From assembly GCF_963678635.1 (NCBI RefSeq), contig NC_087065.1, positions 49,734,952 to 49,798,951 on the forward strand: a stretch of 64,000 nucleotides of DNA, in the 5' to 3' direction. The position numbers were made by a program, and so were the translations under genes. Positions 24,701 to 36,499 of the stretch are shown piece after piece. The stretch's first letter is position 1. Each line of letters opens with the position of its first letter. Source of the DNA: Symsagittifera roscoffensis (Eukaryota > Xenacoelomorpha > Acoela > Convolutidae). The notes under the pieces are model-generated. The model saw only the letters and a list, made by a program, of their open reading frames with translations. It was not told the origin of the DNA and did no database searches.

Positions 24701-27700
24701 TAATCAGCCGCCATTTGAAAAAAAAATTATACAAATAAAAAAACCTCCACCAATGTTTTAATTTTAAGCGCTCTTAAACATCAATTAGAGGCTCGAAAGT
24801 TATGAAAAAGCCATCAACTGGTAGAGAAAGTAAAAATTCTTTATTTAATTTTTGATAAAGAAAATAAAGTGAATAAAACTTTTAGCCAATGGGAATTGAG
24901 ATAAGAAAAAAAATCGCCAGCAAGAACAATGGAAGTTGTATAATTATGTTGTGTGTTTTTTTTCTATCTTTTTCTGACTTCTTTGTCAACTTTAAGACCT
25001 ATCTATTTTTTGCTACGTAATATAATTATTGCTACTGCTGCTTGATGAATCTATTCCAACGAAGGTATCTTAGGGAGCCGAATACCCAAACAGTCGAAAA
25101 ATAATTTCGTTCCCGGATAGCCGATTTTTTTTTGTTCCCGGATAGCCAAAATTGTTTGCTCCTGATAGTCCAAAAGTTCGATTTAATCCACACCAATAAT
25201 AATCAATGAAAACGCTAAATTGTTTTATCTAATATAACTTGAGAAATTTTTTTTTATGATTTTAGCCCCTGCTCCCCATTCCAAGTAATTAATGACCCTC
25301 AAAAAGGAAAAAATTATGATGGGGGAAAAATATTTTAAAAAATTGAAAACTCCATCAAGCTTTTTTACGATTTGCTAAACTTGAGCTATCCCGAATTGCT
25401 GTAAAGATCCCAATTTTGACAAAACGCTGCTACGAAAGCAAAGAAATATTTGAAAAAAAGGCAAAATTTATTATTTTGAACACTTTTTGGCGCCTGCTCC
25501 CTTCGTCTAATCAATATACATATTTACTTTTGCTTTTATTTGTTGTTTTACTGGGTAGCCGAAATTTTTTGGTTTCTCGAAAATCAAAAAAAAATTATTG
25601 GATAGCCAAAAATAAATAAACTTTTCCCGGTAGCCGAAAATTTTTTTCACGGATAGCCGAAAGAAAACTTGTTCTGCGATAGCTGGGAAAAATATCGCAT
25701 AATCAAAGTAGCGGCGCTCTAATTGCTCTCGAATTCCATGAAATCAAAGCTATTACGCAAAGGAAACATTTTGAATATATTTTAATCGTTTGATTAAAAT
25801 TGGTCCAAGTTTTGTGACAAATTTGCTTGTTTAGGCAAATTTTGTTTTGCTACTATAAATTTAATAAGAAATGCTTGGATTTGTTAGTTATCCGGGATTG
25901 CGGCTCTCATGGTACACACCCTTCCAACGACGAGTCACTTCTTTAATAATATTTAAAACTGTGCAAAGACTACTCACGCATCAGTTCTTATTCTAATTTT
26001 TCAACACTTAAAAATGATAGCGGATTGCTATACAAATATCCCGTAATCTTATACATATCAAATTAGGAAAAGCATTTAAACGATAGAAAAATATTTTTAA
26101 ATTGATATTTTTCAATCCTTTGTGTAAAATAGTCTGATAAAATGAAAAAGTGCGTCCCACAGAGCCGCATTACCGGATAGCCAAAATACTTGTTACTAAG
26201 TTGCTTGTTAAGTTAATTAGCAACAAAACAAATCTTGACTAAAAAAGCAAAATCATCACAAAATTTTGACCATTTTTATATGAACTAAACTATCTTGTTT
26301 TTTTTTGGAACTTAAACCGAAAATCAAATAGACTCAAAACATTTTCTATGCGTAGTAGTTCTGGTTTCATGGAGTTAGAAAGCAAAAAAAGTGATAATGA
26401 ATATTTTTTACTACTCGGGAACATTTTTTTTCGGCTATCCGGGAACTTTTTTCGGCATGTTTTTTGGCTACCCAAATCAAAAATTTTTTTATTAACAAGG
26501 GAAAAAAAGAATTTTTTGGCTATCCAGTATGAAAAACAAACAAATACGAGCCAAATTAAATAAGTATATTGAAATAGACGCAAGGAGCAGGCGCCAAAAC
26601 CGTAATCAAAACTTTGATCGTTGCCAAATTTTTTATCAAATGTTTGCTTTCGTAGCAGGGTTTCGTCAAAAATAGGATCTTTACAGCGTTTCGGAATAGT
26701 CCAAGTTTAGCAAATCGAAAAAAATCTTGGTGGAATTTTCAATTTTGTAATGCAACCTTTTCTCCATCATAGTTTTTCTATTCTGAGAGCTATAAATTAC
26801 TTGGGATGGGGGGCAGGTGCTATAATATGAGAAAAAGTGTTTTTTAAGTTGTATTAGATAAAGCAGTTTAACATTTTCATTGATTATGCTTTTGTGTGGA
26901 TTGAATAAAAAATTTTGGCTATCCGGAAACAAAAAAAAATGGCTATCCGGGAACAATGAAAATTGTAGATTTTTTCCTCAACAGTGAATTTTTTATACAA
27001 TGATGATTACAAAAGTTTTGATGCTGCCATACTTGACCCCGCAGCCATCAAAAACCGTCTTTTTTACTTTTTCCTATTAATCTAGGACAGACGGTAGATG
27101 GTGGATTACTGCAAAGCTAGTCTTCCAAACACAAAGCAGTGGAGACTTACAAATGAAGTTTGGAAATAGTTTTGAGCAGTCTTTGATGAACCAACTCAGA
27201 CATTTGAAACTAAGAAATGCTCTTTTTCTGCACCAATCGCCATGCATTGTTGCTGTTAGTGGAAATTTAGAACGGTTCAATCAAGTACAGTGCAACAGTG
27301 AACAAGCTTTTTATTGTGAAGACAGTCGGTCAAGTGAAAACCTTAAGTCCGATCATGCGGATGGATCTAACTCTTCATGTCAGGTAGGTAGTGTTCTGAA
27401 CCAAAGACTATGCCTGAATTCAGGGAGGAATTTTAGGAATTTCTCGAGGGGGGGCGTATTTTCAAAAAAAATGTCGAAAATTTTGTCGACCATTTTTTTA
27501 GGTCGACCAAATTGATTCTCCGTGCTCTCCCAAAGCACTACAAAAACCCTGTCTTGGCCAAAATTTCTGCGCCACAGGCAACATTTTGAAAAAAAAACAG
27601 GCCGAAAAAGGCGCTTTTAGGCACTTTTTGGAGAGTTTTGACCAAAAAATTGCATTTTTTTGGCGCGCGCTCCTCCGTCAAATTTAGTATATATTGGCAC

Positions 27701-30700
27701 CCTGGCGCCTTTAGAAAAATTTAGGAGCCCGTCACCGAAAATGGATATCTCGAAATAGTACAAAGGGGGACCCGTTGGGTCGGCAAAGGGTCAAATCCCT
27801 AAGGGGGAATCGTCCGCCCCCCTCTCAATTCCGCCCCTCTCTGAGTTGAATAGAATTCGAATCGAAATTTAGAAAAAATACTGATATTGGCTATTTAAAC
27901 AGAAAGTAGGATTCCGACGAAAACCTGCGTATCTGCATTCTTTTAAATTATCTGTAAATTATATGAGGATCCAGTTTTTTCCTCGGGCTTTGGAGGCTTC
28001 GACGACTGTTTAGTTTTTTCATGGTAATGCTTAATAGGAGACTGATAAGGTTCCACTGTGTTCGCTTTTTATTATCAGCTGATGAAGTTTTGAGTTTTCT
28101 AGGATCAGGAAGTATGTTGGAGTGAAAACCTTACCACCCCCACCCCTGGGTGTCTTCCTAGGCCCATTCCAGGCACTGCAACATCCTCAGACACAGCATA
28201 TGCGGGGGAGAGAATCATCAATGGTGTGGATGCAAATATAGGCGACCATCCGTGGGCAGTAGCCATGCGCATCAACGGAAACTCACTCTGTGGGGCCAGT
28301 ATTATTGGATCTAATATGAGTAATTATATTTGCTATAATCATTTGCTATAAATATGGGCGCCAATATGGGATCGTCCTTCGAGAAAAACCTAGATCCACC
28401 CCTGAACACTACCATTTTAACGCTTTTCTAATTTTAAGTTTGAGCTGAACAAAGCTTCACAAATCGGAAGCCATAATGTCGAACTCAAATGGCAAACTGT
28501 TTTAGTCGTTACAGCCCGGCATTGTTTGATTGATGACCAATACGCCAGCTTGGAATTGACCACTGGAAGCTCAGAGAGGAGCCGAGACGAATCATCAGTC
28601 TTAGACCAGAGCAAATACGACATAATTTTCCACCCAAACAACAACGCTGACATTTCACTGATCAAAATGAAAGATCCAATGGCATTTTCCCAGACAATAG
28701 CACCAATTGGTTTGCCTGAAAATAGCAAAACACATCCCAACACGGGGGATTGGGTAACAGCGATAGGGTGGGGGAGGGCTTGCATTGACCCGCCTGCTTG
28801 TACCCAAGAAAATAAAATGCCAGAGAAACTGCAGGTTGTTTAAAATGCAAAAACCAAATTATTAAGGTTTATTAATAAGTGCTTGGTTTAATTTTGTTTA
28901 AGAAAAACTACCATGGTTAAAAATCTGTAGAAAATGGAATATTCGCTTTTGTTTTTTTTTTGGTTTTAATACGGTGCAAAAAAATACGATATAAAAAATT
29001 ATGTAGCAAAAAGTTAGCACAGACAGATTTAATTTAAAAATGCGAAATTGGCTGACTTACATTAACCGGACACAACGAACATTTGAAATTTCAAACGCGT
29101 TTTTTTTTTCAAATTGGGTTAAGGCAAAAAGTGAAGAGAACAAAGTTGCTTAGACAATCGAGAAAAAAAGAAGAGCAATCTACCACCAGAGAAGTTTCAA
29201 TCGAATTTCATAGATAATAAAAGTCAGGGCGGATCTAGGATTTTCTTGAGGGGGGGGGGGCGGATTTTCTAAAATTTTTTGAAAATTGTGTCTTTTTTTT
29301 CTTCTTTTTTTAGGTCGACCAAATTGATTTTCTGAGCTCTCCCAAACCACTATAAAGACCATAATTTGACCAAATTTTCTGCGCCACAGGCAAAGTTTTG
29401 AAAAAGGCCAAAAAATTGCGCGCCCCTCAAAACTAGTATTTATTGGCGCCGAAGGCGCCTTTAGAAAAATTTAGGGGTCTGTCAGCCAAAAATGGATATC
29501 TCAAAATAGTTCAAATTGGGACCCTTTGGGTCGGTAGGGGGTCGAATCTCTGAAAGAGGGGAGCTTCCGCTCCCCGCCCCCTCCCTACATCCGCTACTGA
29601 TAGAAGTTCATAGTTTTAGCAAGTTTTTTGAAATGTTCTTTTTAACTTAATTTTGTCTGATCCATTTTTTTGCAACTTTATATGATAATTTTGATAGAAA
29701 TTTTTCACGGTATAAAATTAAAGATCTGATTGCTGTTTAGAGTGTGAAAGTGAAAGTAGCAAATAGATCTGAAATCGGTCCCATGTACAGACTAAGTGCT
29801 AAATTGACCCAAGCCAAGAAGGATCTCTCTTTCTACGCGGGGGGCATGACAACCGACGGAGGGGGAGGGAAGGTGAAGAAAGATGCCTGTTCCGGAGACT
29901 CAGGGGGTGCACTGGAATGCCTGGACAGCTCTGGTTTGTAAATTTAAAAGTTGGAAGGAGAAAAAATCCATTTATGCCATCTATTTTGATATTTTCTTTT
30001 TGTTTTATTGTGATTTAAAAATTTTGTTCTGACCATTGAAAAAGTTGTATTTGGGTGTGATTTATTTTTTTCTTTAGAAAACTCAGGTACCCCAATTAGT
30101 CATCGGACTGCCTGCCTTGAGTGATGTATCCTATTAAAGCCCTTTCAGTCGTGATTTGAGCGACATTAAAGAATTTCCATAAATTTTTCCCAGTGTTAAA
30201 AAAACCGGTTTGCTTTTTTATTTATTTTCGAGCAAGTAAAGCGATCGAGCAACGTGCGTTCGTTATATAAGAAAATTAGCAATTTTTGCTAAGAAAACTA
30301 GGAATTTGGGCTAAAAGTATTTTGAAATTTTAATGCAAAAAGTTAAAAAAGTGAAAATAAAAATTAATTTTTTTTTTCAAAATTTTATTTATTTTTTTGA
30401 AGACTATTTGAATCGTTTGTGCCTGATTCAGTAATTTTCTACGCGTTTGTTTAGTTTTATCATCAAAAGTCGTACACAAAAGACATCAACTTGACGAAAA
30501 TATATTTTTTCTGAGAATGTGGTCGGAAGACTTTGTGCCACTTGCACAGCAACCGGCTATTTTCGTTTATGTTTGTCAAAGCGTACAGAAAATATCAATC
30601 ATTTTTCAAAACTTTTTTTTGAAATTTAGCAAGAGATAAAGAGTATTTATTTGTTAAAACAGCATACGAACAGCTTAGGAACATTCATTTTGTTTTAATT

Positions 30701-31064
30701 GTCACTTAAACTCAGAAGAAAAACGTTTTTGATGCTTTAAGGAAAGACATACATATGCGGAATCGTTTCGTTTGGCCCCGAGCCACCCGATTGTGGAAAA
30801 CATCCTGGAGGATATGTGATGGTATGGGATGACACCATTCTAAACTTTGTTCAAAAGAACCTCAAAGATCAGAAAAAGTGGGAGGGGGGACTGGTTAAAG
30901 AAGATTCCGCTATTTCACCTGGGGAAACCTGGGGAGACCCGGCGGCGGATGTTCCGGAAGAAAGAGACAAAAATGGGGATAATATTTCGAGTGGTAGCAA
31001 AAAATTGAAATTGGCGCAAATTGCGATCTTTGCTGTGAATATAATCATGTACTATATATTCTAG
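21565..31064 (+). CDS. Gene 2: C-type lectin-like domain plus trypsin-like S1 protease
   Basis: Exons are ~21565-21728, 27086-27383, 28103-28319, 28506-28834, 29741-29933 and 30742-31064. From exon 2 to the stop the joined frame is 452 codons without interruption, with matching phases and GT-AG sites throughout. Exons 1 and 2 give the four Cys of a C-type lectin-like fold and its W-I strand. Exon 3 gives a Cys-bearing linker and the GER|IING activation site. Exons 4-6 give the protease with TARHC, ADISLIK and GDSGG, Asp at the trypsin S1 position, and a hydrophobic C-terminus (AQIAIFAVNIIMYYIF). The N-terminus is doubtful: no in-frame ATG precedes the lectin segment in exon 1. The helix-2 microexon proposed for gene 3 was not located in the 5.4 kb first intron. 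The product is likely a secreted or surface-held zymogen. It is more diverged than genes 1 and 3 are from each other. Confidence 0.85.
21729..22369 (+). other. Gene 2 intron 1, first part
   Basis: Intron 1 spans 21729-27085 (5357 bp). This part shows no repeat or exon that I can recognise. The equivalent of the gene 3 microexon was searched for by eye here and in the rest of the intron without success. Confidence 0.5.
22370..23005. mobile_element. 636 bp MITE with TACATWACGAGGCCAAAC ends
   Basis: The left end is 'tacatagcgaggccaaactg' and the right end, complemented, is 'tacattacgaggccaaacag': a ~24 bp terminal inverted repeat with a few mismatches. There is no transposase. The interior is enriched in 'gcggaatccgc' motifs and contains the minisatellite at 22639-22800. 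Short relatives occur at 15275-15475 and near 10215. It lies in intron 1 of gene 2. Confidence 0.75.
22639..22800. repeat. ~20 bp minisatellite 'gcggaatccgcaaattgtaa'
   Basis: About eight imperfect units of 'gcggaatccgcaaattgtaa' follow each other, decaying to the right. It sits inside the 22370-23005 element, so it probably expanded from that element's own 'ggaatccgc' motif. Confidence 0.8.
23006..25075 (+). other. Gene 2 intron 1, middle part
   Basis: AT-rich intron sequence without a recognised repeat family or exon. Open frames of 60-100 codons on both strands near 24231-24734 overlap each other and lack splice or homology support. Confidence 0.5.
25076..26960. mobile_element. ~1.9 kb foldback element with 'ggatagccgaaa' arms
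   Basis: The left arm (about 25076-25690) and right arm (about 26280-26960) are imperfect inverted copies. Left 'gctgtaaagatccc', 'gctacgaaagcaaa' and 'ggcgcctgctccc' are answered in reverse by 'ggatctttacagc', 'tttgctttcgtagcag' and 'ggagcaggcgcc'. Both arms carry repeated '(c)ggatagcc(g/a)aaa' motifs (complement 'ggctatccgg'). The ~590 bp loop has no coding potential. It lies in intron 1 of gene 2. Confidence 0.75.
27086..27383 (+). CDS. Gene 2 exon 2: main part of lectin-like domain
   Basis: This 298 bp exon starts after 'aatctag' with one base completing a codon, then reads TDGRWWITAKLV. Further on it has NALFLHQSPC, FNQVQC and AFYCED. These supply the second, third and fourth Cys of the C-type lectin-like fold, with FYCE at the usual last-strand position. 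The calcium-binding EPN/QPD and WND motifs are not seen, so carbohydrate binding of the classic type is not predicted. It ends ...SSCQ at GTAGGT in phase 0. Confidence 0.8.
27420..27846 (+). mobile_element. MITE of the 'gggtcaaatccct' family in gene 2 intron 2
   Basis: It aligns along its length with the bounded element at 29225-29599. The shared parts are a G-run near the left end, 'ttaggtcgaccaaattgatt', 'ttctgcgccacaggca', 'tttagaaaaatttagg(a/g)g' and 'aatggatatctc(g/a)aaatag' before a G/C-rich right end. The ends are degraded ('cagggaggaattttagg' at the left), and no target duplication is evident. Confidence 0.65.
28103..28319 (+). CDS. Gene 2 exon 3: linker and zymogen activation site
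   Basis: This 217 bp exon starts in phase 0 with DQEVCWSEN and ends one base into a codon at A|GTAATT. It contains a Cys-Pro-rich linker (PGCLPRPIPGT), then AGERIINGVD, where cleavage after Arg would expose the new Ile N-terminus typical of S1 enzymes. HPWAVAMR and SLCGASII (Cys42 equivalent) follow. The linker Cys could tether the light chain to the protease after activation. Confidence 0.88.
28506..28834 (+). CDS. Gene 2 exon 4: catalytic His and Asp
   Basis: This 329 bp exon reads (I)VTARHCLID, then NADISLIKM with the catalytic Asp, VTAIGWGRACIDPPAC and ends EKLQ at CAG|GTTGTT. The same Ala-to-Arg change before His is found in all three genes. The exon is one codon shorter than its counterparts. 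An overlapping minus-strand frame is a shadow. Confidence 0.9.
29225..29599 (+). mobile_element. 375 bp hAT-like MITE with 8 bp target duplication
   Basis: The ends are 'cagggcggatctagg' at the left and 'acatccgctactg' at the right (complement 'cagtagcggatgt'). They are flanked by 'ataaaagt' and 'atagaagt', an 8 bp target duplication with one mismatch. An 8 bp duplication and CAG-type ends are typical of hAT transposons. There is no coding capacity. It lies in gene 2 intron 4. Confidence 0.75.
29741..29933 (+). CDS. Gene 2 exon 5: catalytic serine
   Basis: This 193 bp exon begins SVKVKVANR in phase 0, carries SFYAGGM and DACSGDSGGALEC, and ends one base into a codon (SS/G) before GTTTGT. The Asp at the S1-pocket position and the GDSGG serine are intact. 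A Gly-rich TDGGGGK replaces the GDGSGR of genes 1 and 3. The exon is 21 bp shorter than its counterparts, in the loop before AGGM. Confidence 0.9.
30742..31064 (+). CDS. Gene 2 exon 6: end of protease, acidic linker, hydrophobic tail
   Basis: The exon follows a 'tttaag' acceptor and reads KTYICGIVSFGPEPPDCG, then PGGYVMVWDD, then a charged linker of ~45 residues and LAQIAIFAVNIIMYYIF before TAG. The hydrophobic end with no cytoplasmic residues after it favours a GPI signal over a transmembrane anchor, but this is inference. No AATAAA was found within the first ~100 bases after the stop. Confidence 0.88.
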
Positions 31065-34000
31065 AAACTTTTCCAAAATTGAGGAGAAAAATATTTTTAA
31101 TTTCTCGAATATAGAAACGAAAGAGTCCGAGTATTGCTTGTTGTTGATGATTTGCTTGATAGAAATGAACACATTGGAACTAATTTGAAAAAAAGATGTA
31201 AAAAAGTAAGTTCGAAGTAATTCACAAATTTTTTGATTGCGTGATCTGACAGAAAATGGGAACATCAGAACACCTAGATGATTCAACCCTTATTGATAAA
31301 AAAATGACTAATGATCTGAAGATTTCGTTTCAGATGAACAAACTGTTTCGTTTAGGTTCTTGAGATTATAGAAAATTCTCTGTTCTAAAGCCTTTATATC
31401 AACTTGACTGGTTCCTTTAAGTGTTTTTTTTTCATGCTAAGGGAAGGTGCAGAAGGTAGCAATCGCCTCGTACTAAAAAACGGTGTCCCAATCTTTAACC
31501 CCACGTTATTTAACCCCCAATTTTTACACCCCCACTTTATAAACCCACAACAATTTAACCCCCTTTAAAACCGATAAATTGTTTCAAATTAAGTCCTTTT
31601 GATAGATAAAAACTTGAGTATTTCAATTAGGTGTACAAACTGAGGCCTGAAAAACCAGTCTTAATTCACTTGATGCCTTTAGCACTTCACAAAAAATAGC
31701 CTTTTGACTAGTTAGTGAAATAATCCCTCATTCACCGTGTAATCCCTCATTCACGCCTTGCATATATGCCTTCTTACCAAATCTTACCAAATAAAACGGA
31801 AAAAAACATACCGTCATTTCTTAGAAGCCCTAAAAAAACTTAACCCCTGAGAGTAAACCTGAAAAAAATTTTGCTGGATTTCGAGCAGGCTGCTCTTCAA
31901 GCGTTTCAAAAAAACTTGCCAGTGTCTAAGCTGTCTGGATGTTTTTTTATCTTTCTCAAAACTGCAGAAAAATTTGATTAAAAATCGAGTATGAAACAAA
32001 CCACGAGCTTGCATTAGAATTTAATATGTTACCCTCCATGGCTTTCGAAAAATAAGACTAAATAGGAAACTCGTACAATAAAATAGTCGAAGAAATTGAA
32101 GAAGTAGTCGGAAAAAAATGCAAAAGTTGACGAGCTCTGCCTGTATTTTGGATATAAATGCATAAAAAGTCTAGTCTTTAACCGAGAACTCCTATTCTTC
32201 CCTGGAATCATGCATAATGCATAAAAAGTCTAGTCTTTAACCGAGAACTCTTATTCTTCCCAGGTAGAACCATGTCAGATTAATATGCTACATGTTATAA
32301 TACTTTTTTCATAAGAAATGTAGATTAAAAAGATAAACTTCGCTGGCATTTTTTTATTGATTTTTAGATAACGTCACAGAAACCGTTTACTTTCTTAACC
32401 ACGTGGTCTGTGGCTTATGTGATCACCAACTACTAAAGTGTTTTCACGAGAACAACTAAATACTTGCACGATTTCTTCATAGGTGATACTTGATTATTTA
32501 TAGATGATTACAACGGTTGAAGTTTCCCAAAAATACATCACTTGACATTTAGATCGACTAATTGTTGATTTGGCAATGAAACAATCTTTGACTGATGTTA
32601 GATCCTTTTTTTCTATTCTCAGGAAGGTATATTCTAGAATTGATAATAATTGTAACACCAGCAAAAACGGCTACTTTCTTATTTTCTCATTTCTGCATAA
32701 GTTCAATTAATTTTAATAAAAACAGAAACGGTTCCCAGTGATCTCCACTGTGAAACTTCAAAATTATACGGCAGACTCTCTGATAAAAAAAATGGTCTGT
32801 ACCGTTTTGATACCGACTACTTAGATAATCTTTCATTATTTCAATTATTGGTCCTCTGTAACCATAGCCTTCTAAGTACTTGATAAAAAGAGTTTAATGA
32901 TCTAGAACATCAAAACCTTTTTGCCGGTCAATCAAGATCGCGTGACTCTCTCTTTTTTTTCAGTCGCAGTCCTCGTAAACTTTTTTATTTTTGTTTTTGA
33001 GTGTTTTGAACGTGTTTTGCGCATGAGTGTTTTGAACGGAAACGGACATGTTTCTTTGAAAACAGCTGCATGTTACAAAAAAACCCTGACAATTTTCCCA
33101 AGAAAACTTTCTCAAGAATTTTAAGTATACACTTATAGGTCTTTTTTCTTCAGGCTCTTTTTGAAATTTATAATTTCATTTGTGCAATTTTAGGAAAATC
33201 GGAGGGGGTTTTTAAGGAATTTTTTGTTTATAGAGATGACTCTGCTTTTATCAATGGTTACAGGACAGCATTTAAGAAATTTCTTACTTAAACTATCATG
33301 ACCACAAGAAGTTTTTCATTAATTTAATTACATTGAGAGTTTTACTTCAGTCAAGTTTTCTTTTACATCAGTCAGCGCTCAGGGTTTTTTAAATATCTTA
33401 CAACAATCGAACTCTTCAAAAAGGTATTTCAAAAAGTTGAAACAATTCAAATTAGCATTATGTTTTTACCGAGTCAGTTTTAGCCTCAAAAATCAAGCTT
33501 GACAAACACTATTTTGTATTAATCCAATTTGTTTTGCTGCTGCAGACGGAGTGGAACACTTTTTTATACAAATTTGTATGATGTTGGGATTTGATCTAGT
33601 TGAAATACAAACCAAGACGACAACTCGTCAAAGAGATATAAAGGATCGAAAGCAAAGCTGGGTGAACCAAGCGACAATAAAGGGCTCTTATTTTCTCCCG
33701 AGGGCATTAAATTGAAGAAAATATAACATAAAGAGAAAGTAAATTGTCTGGTTCTCTAAAAATTTTAGGATAACATTGATATCCATAAGCTAAACAAACA
33801 ATTTCGATATTTTGTGGTTTTTAAAAATTGATGCTGTTCCGATCTACTGAAATTTTTATTATAAAAAGGATGGGACAAATTTTTTGTTGCAATGACGTAA
33901 CTCTTGTTCTTTTTCTGGTATTATGATACATCACTAATTTTTAGCTCACCATCCCTAAAATTGTTTTCTGAAGATAACTTCAGAGCCAACTCACATTAAC

Positions 34001-34375
34001 ATTTAAATCAGCGCAAGAAAATCAGCGCAAGAAAGTTTTATTCAAGAAAAACTGCTTAATTTTATCGCTATTTTGTTAAATTCCAAATTTGTAACAGGCA
34101 ATTTTCAAAAAATATCTTTTTTCATTTTTATGAAAAGATTTTTCATCAAAGCTTCAGCGTCTGTGTTGAATCACCTATTTTTGACCTATTTCTCTTGTTA
34201 TAGGTCAAGTATGTTCAAAAATTCGGCAGCCAACGTTTTGACTTTTTCCATTAGAGTCAATCCAGCCTAGTAACTGATAAGCTTTTCCTTACGGCATATA
34301 TTGTTTCAATTATAGATTCAGATAAGCTGGCAGGTAAGGATTCTAAAAGGCCAAACTTAGTTTGTATTTGTTTTA
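31065..34375. other. Intergenic, gene 2 to repeat block
   Basis: No gene is supported. It contains C-rich spaced repeats around 31495-31570 ('aacccc(c)' blocks every ~15 bases), a 59 bp tandem duplication at 32159-32275, and otherwise AT-rich sequence. Small open frames of 60-67 codons are scattered on both strands. Confidence 0.5.
32159..32276. repeat. 59 bp tandem duplication
   Basis: 'tgcataaaaagtctagtctt' followed by 'taaccgagaactc(c/t)tattcttcc' occurs at 32159 and again at 32218, nearly identical. Confidence 0.85.
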
Positions 34376-34379
34376 CTTA

Positions 34380-35580
34380 AGAACTTTGTACAAGTTTTCT
34401 TTCCAGATAATGAATAGCTATTACTGCATCTCAAAATTTATTCTTATCTTCAAAATCTTCAAACTACTTGTCTCTATTTTTGTCGTAGAATTTCTTGATG
34501 CAAAATATAGCTGTTGTGTATCTATAGCATAACATAATTGTGTTCAATATGTTTCCAGGCCGTATTTGAAAGACTAGTGCAGTATTGAAAAAACTAGTGC
34601 AATATTTTAAATATTGCACAAGCCTTTTAAGTATTGTTTTCTTTTTTCGAAAATGAAAATGAAACGCTAGTTCAATCAACCAAAACACATAAGAAAGTAC
34701 AAATCACATGTGAGCGTGAAAAAACTTTTCAAATAAGGCTATTTTGTTTAAACTTTTCACATTTGTTTCATTCCAGACAAGCAATAGCCTATATTGCAAT
34801 TGCATCTCAACACTGCGTGTCTCGATTTGTTTGCAAATATTCTGGATGTAAAATGAAGCTGTTGCTTATCTACTACAAAAATTACAACAGTGCAGTGTCT
34901 GTGCAGTTTTTAAAACATAAGTGCATAATTTGAAACATTATTGTCTCTTTCTCATTTTCCCTTCAACTCACATCAGCATCAGTTTCATGATGTAATAAGT
35001 TTTACGAGGTTTGTTATACAGACCAAATATGTTTGTTGTGATATGACTAGTAATAATAGTAAGAATCAAAAATTGTGAGCACAAAAAGTTGCAGAGGGTG
35101 GAGCGGGAGGAAAAAGAGCCCACGATTACAACATTTATCCAAGAAAAATCAATCAGCCAGAGTTTACTATACAAAGTTTTCAATGAGATCAGCAACAGCT
35201 TTTTGTGTATTTCGAGAAAACTGCACATCTGGACACAGCTTGCCTCGATTTCGTCACGAAACGTTTCGGTGCATTATATAGCTGTTGCACACCTATTAAA
35301 TGATGTATTTGGAGCCATCCAACAATGTAACACGTTTCTGAGTTTTATTTGAAAAATAAAACACTGGCATGCGAGTTGGCTCAAAAAATTTTCCATGCGA
35401 GAGCGTTATTACGTGTTTTTCACATTGTTTGATCAGCAAATTGGCTATAGCTTAAATTGCATCCAGAAAAATGTCCACAGTTCGACATTGCGTTTCTTTT
35501 TCAATTAGTGTTGCAAATTGTCTTGATGCAAAATTTAGGAGTTGTTTATCTCCTACATAAAGCTCTCTCTTTTTTTGATG
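34380..35580 (+). repeat. Diverged repeat array 'gatgcaaaat-tagctgttg'
   Basis: Related blocks containing 'tgatgcaaaatatagctgttg(t)gtatct' occur near 34494, 34842, 35265 and 35523, each preceded by 'aatagctatt..gcat' and 'tgcgt' type sequence. The spacing is irregular (about 348, 423 and 258). It is an old local repeat; several open frames of 65-100 codons cross it but are not conserved. Confidence 0.5.
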
Positions 35581-36499
35581 ATGCTATGTATAAATTATAA
35601 TTTGATTGACAAGTAACGAAGCACTGTCAAAAACGGTGATTTCGTATTGCAGGACAAGAACTAGCTGTTTGAAGCATAACAATTATATCAACTTCATGCT
35701 TATAAAATGTGAAATTAGGAATTTAACGTTTTTTTGTCACTTCCAGAGCTTCAAAAAAATTTTAGGGGGCCTTTTTTCAGACCGAAATCACGCAAGGTCA
35801 TCATTTAAAAGGCCAAAGAGTGATGCTGGCTCCTGACAAAAACACTTTTTGCATACTGATGGAAATTAACCTCAAACGCATTTTTCAAATCACTGGCCTC
35901 AAATTATTGCAGTTTCGCTTTTTTTGCCTCTAGTTAACAGTCAATACAATTAAGTTCCAAACCACGGATATCTGAAACTATACAAAAAAATTAATCATTT
36001 GGTCCTTCCGTTTAGGATGTGTATAGTAACCAAAAATTCTTCACTCAAACGCAGACAGGTGATAATTAAGAATATAAATTGCTCGAGATTCTAAAAAAAA
36101 AACTGAATGAAATGTTTAAAAAAATTGCCCAGCAAACTTTTGCCCGCAACAATAAAATTTGTCTAGTTTTTCATAACATCATTAATCGAATGGTTGCCCA
36201 CGTTTCTTAACTTAAAAATGCACTCAATGCTGAACCTCGGATTATTTTTTATTAAAATGCCCATGAAACGGAAAATTCTCTTTGCACGTGTAGACAACTC
36301 TAAACGTATATTCTCAATATCAAAGCAAAATTAAATATAAATAACTGAAAAAAGTCAGTGCAAATTTAGTTTTTATTCTCTTAAATAACAGCTTGGAAGG
36401 ATGATTTTGGGCAAAACTGATCTAAACATTGTATACAGTTTTCACATAGACTGAGAGCAATTGGTCTCAGTCAGCCTCTCTGAAAGAAACATTTTTTGG

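Noticed and set aside
28417-28785. 122-codon minus-strand frame
   Set aside because: It is the antisense shadow of gene 2 exon 4.
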